Source of the DNA: Sipunculus nudus
Taxonomy: Eukaryota; Annelida; Sipuncula; Golfingiida; Sipunculidae
Direction: 5' to 3'
Assembly: GCA_026874595.1 (NCBI GenBank)
Contig: CM049307.1
Span: forward strand, 60,642,870-60,706,869
Length of the DNA stretch: 64,000 bases
Positions 55,840 through 64,000 of the stretch are shown here, piece after piece. A program made the position numbers and the translations under genes. Below the pieces are notes generated by a model that made no database searches, was not told the origin of the DNA, and worked only from the letters and a program-made list of their open reading frames with translations. Positions within the stretch are counted from its first letter, which is position 1; each line of letters begins with the position of its first letter.

Positions 55840-58212
55840 TTTAGCTCAGCTGACTATAAGTCATCTGAGCTATAGTCGTGGTCCATTGTCCGTCGTCCGT
55901 CCGTCTGTCCGTCCGTCCGTCCGTCCGTAGATGTGGCACGTTTTGAAACCGTAAGACCTAGGAATCCAAAATTCGGCATAATGTTAGATGTCCCCAAGAT
56001 CTCCTACCAAGCTGAAAACTGGGTGTTTGCAACTTCGTTCCTTTGAGAAATTAAGGAAAAACCTCAATTTTTTATTAAAAACCTATTTTCACACTTCAGG
56101 ACTGCCTAATATCAAAACCACTCATCTGTTTTACCTCATATTTACCATAAATATTCCTCTATATAGTTCCTATGTACATGCCAGAAATTATGTCTGTATT
56201 ATTTAATTTAAAAAAGTTATGGGCCCAAACATAATGCATTTAGTAAAAAATCAGAAAAGATATTTGATCACTTAACACAAAAAATGTTAATGCTATGGAC
56301 CTTTTTTTCCAGTAATATAACTTTAATTAATCAAAATTAAATTGTATACCCAAAATTAGATGAAAATCTTTTAAATTTTTTAAAATATTAATAAAAATAA
56401 AAAATTGGTACCTTAAATTTTGCCCAACTTTGACCATGGCACGTTTTTTTCCTGTAAGTACTGTGGATTTAATTTTCACAGCCTGTTTTTGTTAGCATTT
56501 CAACTGTTAACACCAAAAATTTGAAACCAGTTGATCAAAAACTGTAGATTTTAATCAAGTTTTCAAGCACCCTGTAACATATTGTTTACATCAAGCTAGT
56601 GTTATGCAGTTTGCAAGAGCTCAGCTCCCCAGCTTCAGTTCTAAGTTCCTTAAATTCGGCATACAGTTAGATGTCTCCAAAATGCCCTACCATGCCAAGA
56701 ATTTGGTCACTAGGACATTAGAGATATTAATGAAAAACTTCATTTTTCCATTAAAAACCCATTGTTACACTTCAAGACTGCCTAATATCAAAACCACTGA
56801 TCTGACTTTAATCATAAATAATATACATATTTTTCATTCTCTATGCACATGCCAGAATGATGTCAGTATTGTGTAATTGTTTTAAGTTATGGGCCCAAAC
56901 ATAATGCACTTTGTAAAAAATCAAGAAATATATTTACTCCCTTAACAAGAGCATTGCTGAAGCTAGAGATTTTTTTGTCAGGGATGTAACATTATTTAAT
57001 CAAGATTCAATTGAAAACCCAAAATTAGTTCTGAATTTTTCAAATTTTATTTAGTATAAATATAAAATTTGTACCTTAAATTTTGCCCAACTGTGACCAT
57101 GGCACGTTTGTTTCCCGTGAGCACTGTTGATATAATTTTCATATCATGCACACATAAGCATTTCAGCTTTTCAGTTTAAAAAAGCTGAAAGAAATTGGCC
57201 AAAAATTGTAGCTTTTATTAATGTTTTTTTATGAGACCCTGTCAGACTTTGGCTCTCTCCAGCCCCTCTTGAGTCACCTGTATGTTGACCTTGTTGACCT
57301 TTCATCAAATTATGCACGCTTGAGGCGAGGCATACATGGAATCCAGGCAGCTTATGGCCAGCCACAGTTAATCCAGGTGTCCAACCCAACTCATCTAGTA
57401 GTTTTAACCAAGAACATAACAAAAAACAATAAATTAATAAATTTTTATTGGTTTTTTATAACAAATTAAAGAAAAATAGAAAAGGAATTTGTTAGTTGAT
57501 AAGATAATAACAGGAAATTAACTTGCAGTTACTGATGATATAAGAATCTTGTATCGATGGGTAGAATGTCACATATTCCAAATAACACCATGCAGTCACC
57601 TATGGCATTTTTCAGTTCAATTTTAATGATAAAGAAGTAAATCATATTATTCATTACTAATCATTAGGGATCATATGAAGGAAATTAGACAAAGATGCAG
57701 TTGATAATATTAATCTAGATTCCTGCTGTGTCTAGTGTGTACATTGATGTGAAATTAGTCCAAAATGAATTTTTTAGTTATTTTTTAATATAAATAAAAG
57801 CCATAACACCAGATACTTATGATCATTATTTAAATGTGTGAATTTGGTATATTCTGGATTCTCAACATCATTGTTTGGTGAAAACTGAATAAATTCCAGA
57901 CATGGTGCAAATACTTTGTAATTGTATTTAAATACGAATATGATTTTGTACTCCATTATAAAATTTCTTGCATAAAGAATGGGAATTCAGGTAAAAATGA
58001 AAATATATGAATACTCGTGCAAATACTTTCAAAATGTATTCATGAATGCATTCATGAATATATTCTTTAATATTATTTTAATAATCATATCAGTTATATT
58101 TCATGTATATATTTATATTTATTACCACACAAAACCAGCATGTGCCTCATTTCTAAATAATATTTTTTTATCATATATAACAGCTGAGCGTCGTGACCCA
58201 TAGGTCCCTTGT
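55840..58212 (+). mobile_element. Family B Helentron-like element, full length
   Basis: It starts TTAGCTCAGCTGACTATAAG then TCATCTGAGCTATAG, has a (GTCC)n arm at 55890-55930, and ends CAGCTGAGCGTCGTGACCCA then TAGGTCCCTTG before TTTT. It aligns over its whole length with the reverse complement of 1789-4404. Internal direct duplication: the AAAACCTATTTTCACACTTC block (56090) and AAAACCCATTGTTACACTTC block (56750) are diverged copies about 660 bp apart. Confidence 0.85.
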
Positions 58213-58260
58213 TTTCTGTTTGTCAGCATTTCTTTAATTTACAAACAGCTTGTAGATAAA

Positions 58261-61200
58261 CAAGCTCATACATCAATCACAGAGGCATAATAAGAACTTT
58301 TCTGGGAGAAATTACCGAGAGTTCATTAATTAGTAGAGTATCCGGGAAACCAGAATCACAACAGTCTATAGGAGTCTGTGAATAGCTGGCTTTAAAAAGA
58401 TAATGGGTCACATGCTTATTTCTTCAACAAATGTTTCATTTCTACTGACACCAACTAAGGACTCTAGTCCAAATGTTGGCTTCTGTTTCAGTCCTAGATG
58501 TTTTAGCACTAAAAATATTGTTTTCACACTGGTGCAATGCAAACGCAAGGGTAGTTCACATTTTTATTGACCAAACATGACTAGTTTAACAATACAATAT
58601 GCATACCTGCCTCCCAGAGGAGTCAAGAACATAACAATATGATCCCATTATAAATGTGTATGAGGAAAACAATATTTGATACATGATAATCAAGGACTTT
58701 GGCAGTTTCGGGCAAGTGGTTTGCAATTTCTAAATAAGATCAGCCCATTAACAAGATTCATGGTATGGTTTCTGCATAGATGCCAATCACGATGATCCAA
58801 TATTAATATGAATTCTTCAATCTATAAAATAGAAATAATTTTGACAAAAAACAAGATCTATGCCACCTGCTAACTTTTTTAAACCACAGGATCTGATAAA
58901 CATATTCATATTACAATAAATAATATCAGTTATAAGCAAGGTTTCTAATTCAAATAAATGAATAAATGAGAACCTCATATATGTGTACTTCATCTGAAAT
59001 TTTTTCCCCCATAAGTACAGCTTGGATGTTTGAAGATCCCTCTTTAAAGAAACATCTAGAATACCTTCCCTTCAGAACAGGTTCATTGAAATAGAGATGA
59101 AACTTCCATACTGCATAAAACATCAAATTTATTTTGATTTAACTATTTAAAACTATAAATGAAACTATTTTGCTATATTTTCATTATTCTAGTGTTCAGT
59201 TTTTCCTTTTGTAAGTGGACTAAAGGGATCCAGAAAATATTAAATGCTTTACTTTTTACTTGTTGATATATTGACTAAAAACTTGATCAATAATCTCCAT
59301 TAATGAATATGATCCAGATTACCTAGATTCTACTTTATTTCAATAAACTTTACTCAGAACAGAAACCCCCTGCTGTATCATTTACCTCCAGGGATCTGGT
59401 GATGTTTACTGGTTTTGGCATCACTAAATCATACTAATGACATTATTTACTTTAACCTTGTAACATTTATCATTGTTGCAGTTTTTTATTAGTTCATATA
59501 TCAGGATGTATTCTATATATCTGTCCAGATACCTACACAGATTAAAGATCAAATTTAAAAAAAGTACAGTAAGCAAACAAAAAAACCAGGTATTTTAGTC
59601 TGTATCAATATTCATCACATTATGAGTATTATTCTTTGTGTAATAGATAAATACATCAGAATACGAAGTACATTGTGATACAAATTTCAGGTTCCTAGAT
59701 ACAAGTATACATATTTATCTGTGACGTATCTGTATCTGAGTGCAAAATAAAGTCATACATTTTTCCTGCAAGTCCCCATTTCACTGAGAGAAAAAAGTCT
59801 ACTGACTTCAATAATTTATTCTTTTTTTTCAGCTACAATACTCCAGCCTTAAGTTCTGCATGCAGCAAATATTTTGGCAGCCTTTAATTTTTTTCTTGTT
59901 GAACACTGATTCACCAGAACTGGCGATCATTTCTCTGTCATAAATATAAACCAATTCAATTTGACTCTTTTGTTTTGCTTCATTTTTTTTTATAATATCA
60001 TTCCCAGATAGTGTGGCACCTTTAATTATTGCCCATGTTTACTCTATCAAGGTCATATGACAACATCTAACAAATGCTCCTTAGTTTCACAATACTCCGA
60101 CCTCAACCATTTTGCATATATATATATATTTATATTTATATATATATATATATAAATGCCATGTTAAATTCAGGTTGAGCATAGCCATTCCCTGTTTGGA
60201 GTAGCCTTCTACTTGTGACCTATTAAATTCATTTCTATATTTGACATTCTTGGAATCTGAGCAAAAAATATACAGAATATTGATAGTCATACTGATATAG
60301 AATATCAATGTTTTATAACACATTGTATGTCACTCTGCAATTTTGGTCTTGGAAATCCTCTTGAGCAATGATACTTATGTTGCTTGGAGTGCCTTGTCTA
60401 CAATCAGGCCTTAGGGAGACTGCACAGATAACACATTTCAAAGTGATGACATTACAATCACAGCCAAGTGGTGACATTTTATTTGGAGAACTGGACACAG
60501 TGTGACAGACGTGATATGTTATCAGATATTCTGCCACCTTGAATTTTTATACATCCTGTGTCCAACTTACTTAGGTGGTGTATGTATAACTATTTCAGTA
60601 GTTGTACTCTTGTCCTGTACAACAAATTTATTATGAAAATCTGCATTGAAAATCTGGAAAATACCTAAAATTGCACTCTTATCCACTCAAGTATCAGCTT
60701 CTCAATTGTAACTAAGACCAATTATTAATGATTTCTGATATATATGTACAGTAAAACCTCAAACTTTAAAAAATAAAATGGTCACAATTTTTATCTGGTT
60801 GTCTCAGCAAGGTCTCACATAAACATAATCAAGACCATAAACAAGTGGTTGTTATTTTCAGGTGGTCGCTAAACAGAAGTGGTTGATTTTTTCAAGGCTT
60901 TCCCGTACATTATACTGAGTTTGTAGTCTGTAATACATGAAAGGTTTCTATACAACATTATGCGAAAAATCTAAATGTGACCCATCTGGATTCTGTACTG
61001 GATGCTACTTATATATATATATATATATATACATCCAAGGTATGACCCTTAGCTACTGTACCCTGTAGCTATATAGCATGCATGGTTGCCCCTCTGTGGT
61101 ACTTTTAACTTCATAGTAAAGGTGCCTCTTACCATGTACCATAGATCAAATAAAAAAAATAGTAACAAGTTAAGTCCATTGTAAACTACAAAAATTTGTA

Positions 61201-62218
61201 TCATCATAAAAGTGAGTATATGCAGGTTGCACAAGGCTTTGGGTGATATGCAGTAACAAGTTTTAAAAAGTGTGAGGTACTTAATTTTTCCCTTTTAGGC
61301 TTGTGACCTAATGAATGCACACTGGTGTGTATAACCTGATATAGGACAAACAATTATATACAAAGTAAGTCTTTTTAGGCAATCCCGCTGAGAAATCCCT
61401 CACCTTTGTGCAAGTAAAAACTATAGGAAAACTCCCTTAGACCATGGAGGGCTCTATATATATACAAATATATACATATAAAAATGCACACTTTGGTCCC
61501 CAGTGTCTGAAAGCTTTGTGAAAATTTTTAATAAAATAAAACTTGAGATAATCTTTACATTATTTTAACACACAGTTATACAGTTAATATTATTGCACAT
61601 GATAATTCAAAGAGAGTCCCCTTTGACTTGTGCATTCTCAAAAATGCAAGATTATAAATACCATATAAAGAAGTGAATCTCCATAACAAAATAGACAATA
61701 TGTATTGATATCACAAATATAATATGACTACATGTACTGTCTATATGCAGGAATGTATATTTACATTGAGTTGCAGTACTGCAACCTCACAGTATAGTAA
61801 TGCTATTTGCTTTGTTCCAAATATATACATTGTTTAAATGACACATAAAAAAGACAAGGTAAATGCTTAAATGTCAATAGAGCATATCTCAAAGTGTACT
61901 TAAAGTTATCACTTTTGCTCATGGAAATTTATTTCATGTTTTCTTGTATAAATACAGTGATTACATTGAACTTGACTTTAAAGTATATACTGATCAGATG
62001 CACAATTGAAACTACTTCTTTTAATCCAAGTGTATTCCCTTAGTTTTGTTCAACTGTCAGTGTCAGTGTAATTTCCCAGCATATGAAGCATTTCTGTATT
62101 TATTTCAATTTTAAATGAAGTTAGTTTACCAAATTTGACTGAAGGTAAACATAGGAAATCTTTTTTAATTTAAATCTTTAAATTCTGTTCTCATGCAGTA
62201 TTGTTAATCTTATTGTAA
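58261..62218. other. AT-rich intergenic DNA
   Basis: No frame resembles a protein. It contains TA microsatellites at 60114-60153 and 61010-61030. A word ACAGTAAAACCTC at 60751 and a facing TTCCCGTAC near 60902 could bound a MITE, but the repeat is too short to call. Confidence 0.5.
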
Positions 62219-63418
62219 CTAGATGTGTCGGAACGACACAAATGCCCCCGCCTGGGGCAAATTAGAAACAATTGTTAAATTTTGAAACATTTTTTAAGTT
62301 CAGGAGGTGTCATATGGTCAAAAGTAGGTCAACAAGGGCAAAATGCAAACTCGATCTGTTACGGGTCATTATCAAGCAACATACCAAAAATCAGGCCAGT
62401 ATCTGCAGGCACTGAAAAAAAAATCCATACATGTGCATTTTCCATAAAAATTTCTGTCTTTCATGAAATTTTCTAAGTTAAGGAGCCATAAAACGTACAA
62501 AAGTAGGTCAACTGGGACGAAATGCGAACTTGATCTGTAACTGGTCATTATCTGCCCACACACCAAAAATCAGGCCAATATCTGCAGGCATTGTGAAAAA
62601 AACTCCGTACATGTGTATTTGTCATGAAAATTTATATTTTTTATGAAATTTTCTAAGTTAAGGAGCTGTAACACGTACAAAAGTAGGTCAACTGGGATGA
62701 AACGCAAACTCGATCTGTAACTGGTCGTTATCTGCCCACACACCAAAAATCAGGCCAATATCTGCAGGTATTGCAAAAAAAAGTCAGTATACATGTGTAT
62801 TTGTCATGAAAATTTATATTTTTCATGAAATTTTCTATGTTCAGGAGCCGTAAAACAGTCAAAAGTAGGTCAACTGGGACAAAACGTGAAGTCAATCTGT
62901 AACTGGTCAATATCTGCCCACACACCAAAAATCAGGCCAATATCTGCAGGTTTGTGAAAAAAAGTCCGTACATGTGTATTTGTCATGAAAATTCCTATTT
63001 TTCATGAAATTTTCTAAGTTAAGGAGCCGTAAAACGGTCAAAAGTAGGTCAACTGGGACGAAACGCGAACTCGATCTGTAACTGGTCATTATCTGCCCAC
63101 ACACCAAAAATCAGGCCAATATCTGCAGGCATTGCGAAAAAAGTCCGTACATGTGTATTTGTCATGAAAATTTATATTTTTCATGAAATTTTCTAAGTTA
63201 AGGAGCCGTAAAACGGTCAAAAGTAGGTCAACCGGGACGAAACGCGAACTCGATCTGTAACTGGTCATTATCTGCCCACACACCAAAAATCAGGCCAATA
63301 TCTGCAGGCATTGAGAAAAAAAGTCCGTACAACTGTTTTATTTCGGCATGATGGAAGGACGGAATGACGGACATGGGTAAAACTATATGCCCCGGCCACT
63401 TTGTGGCGGGGGCATAAA
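62219..63418 (-). mobile_element. Family C Helentron-like element without D
   Basis: It starts CTAGATGTGTCGGAACGACA then CAAATGCCCCCGCCTGGGGC, and ends TATATGCCCCGGCCACTTTG then TGGCGGGGGCAT. Five to six internal units of about 180 bp are very similar, particularly the right-hand ones. The four successive 65-residue minus-strand frames here are the same frame in each unit and show repeat similarity, not genes. Confidence 0.85.
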
Positions 63419-64000
63419 AATATTGTCAATGTATTTGCAAAAGAATATAAATGTACCGGTAGGTTTAACTGACTATCAGAAAAAAAGTTATTCAGGATCC
63501 TATGGTTTATTGTTTCTGGATGAATCCACCTTCTTTATGAAATGAACAACATGTACAGTATATCAGGTAAAGTGGCTTAATCATTTTTTCACAAGAAAAC
63601 CCCCTGTTCACTCATGAGCTTACTGTGGAAGCCAGCCTTTTTCCTTAGGTTTGGTCCTTGCACAAGTTCAATGGCTAAGAAAGTCAAGCTCAGCCAGATA
63701 AGTACCAAACAACAATTTTTTTTTGCAAATGATCTTGAGCATTTTGAAAAGCTTCAAATGCTTAATGCCACATCTCCTTGTTTTAAGAGCATCACATACC
63801 CAGGGAGGGTGAAACTGGCAGATATTCTGAATCCCACAGGCCAAGATCTCTGACAGAACTCCATCCTGGTTTCATGGATAATACAGGTTCTCCTATATTC
63901 ACCATATGCTGCTACACACCCCTTTAGCCTAAGGACATGCATACTGAGTTTAGGTCCTTTAAACCAGGCTTTTAAGTCCTTTTACACAATGTATATCCTT
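63419..64000. other. Right edge, nothing recognised
   Basis: Two frames of 62-79 residues lie on opposite strands (63614-63853 and 63942-63754). Neither has a family resemblance that I know nor convincing splice context. Confidence 0.4.

Noticed and set aside
62372..63286. Four successive minus-strand frames of 64-66 residues with similar sequence
   Set aside because: They are the same arbitrary frame in each 180-bp unit of a C element, with shared stops and no start context. Repetition of DNA explains them.
63614..63942. Possible exon near the right edge
   Set aside because: Frames of similar length exist on both strands, with no family resemblance and no clear splice sites.

Overview
The window is animal genomic DNA: AT-rich, intron-rich, dense in repeats, with no rRNA gene, no bacterial-style gene clusters and only two recognisable protein-coding genes. 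The abundance of rolling-circle-type non-autonomous elements with internal tandem units and (GGAC)n-rich arms, next to bilaterian-type genes, best fits a bivalve or related mollusc. That assignment is an inference.

The left half (minus strand, 29710 down to 6127) is a 17-exon gene that I identify as an orthologue of CCDC57, a coiled-coil centriolar-satellite and microtubule protein. All 17 junctions keep one open frame of about 823 residues. The C-terminus lies beyond the left edge or was missed. The right half (plus strand, 36119 to 51594) is a seven-exon gene for a 672-residue intracellular leucine-rich-repeat (LRR) protein: 18 LRRs of the 23-residue LxxLPxx type, then a charged tail with tryptophan/acid motifs. 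I do not recognise an established gene name. The two genes diverge from a roughly 6 kb intergenic region holding the likely promoters, palindromes, microsatellites and a 475-bp foldback transposon that carries a CTCF-like motif.

Most of the remaining sequence is mobile DNA. At least six non-autonomous families (called A, B, C, D, E and G here) share one terminal plan. A hairpin lies just inside one end; in A, C, D and E it is followed by CTAG, in B and G by CTTG. A short inverted repeat links it to the other end, and insertion is between two T residues without a clear target duplication. This is the architecture described for Helentron-related elements (HINEs). They nest repeatedly: A and B inside G at 133-6115, and in an LRR-gene intron a five-level stack C > D > CACTA-like > B > Harbinger-like.

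The most unusual feature is that each gene carries a minisatellite grown from a splice junction. In the LRR gene a 69-bp unit joins an intron tail with its AG acceptor to an exon head, repeated ten times, and 69 bp is exactly one 23-residue LRR. In the CCDC57-like gene a 43-bp unit containing the exon 11 splice donor is repeated about 22 times.

All coordinates and splice sites were read by eye. Exon boundaries follow GT/AG and reading phase. Transposon ends are accurate to a few bases.
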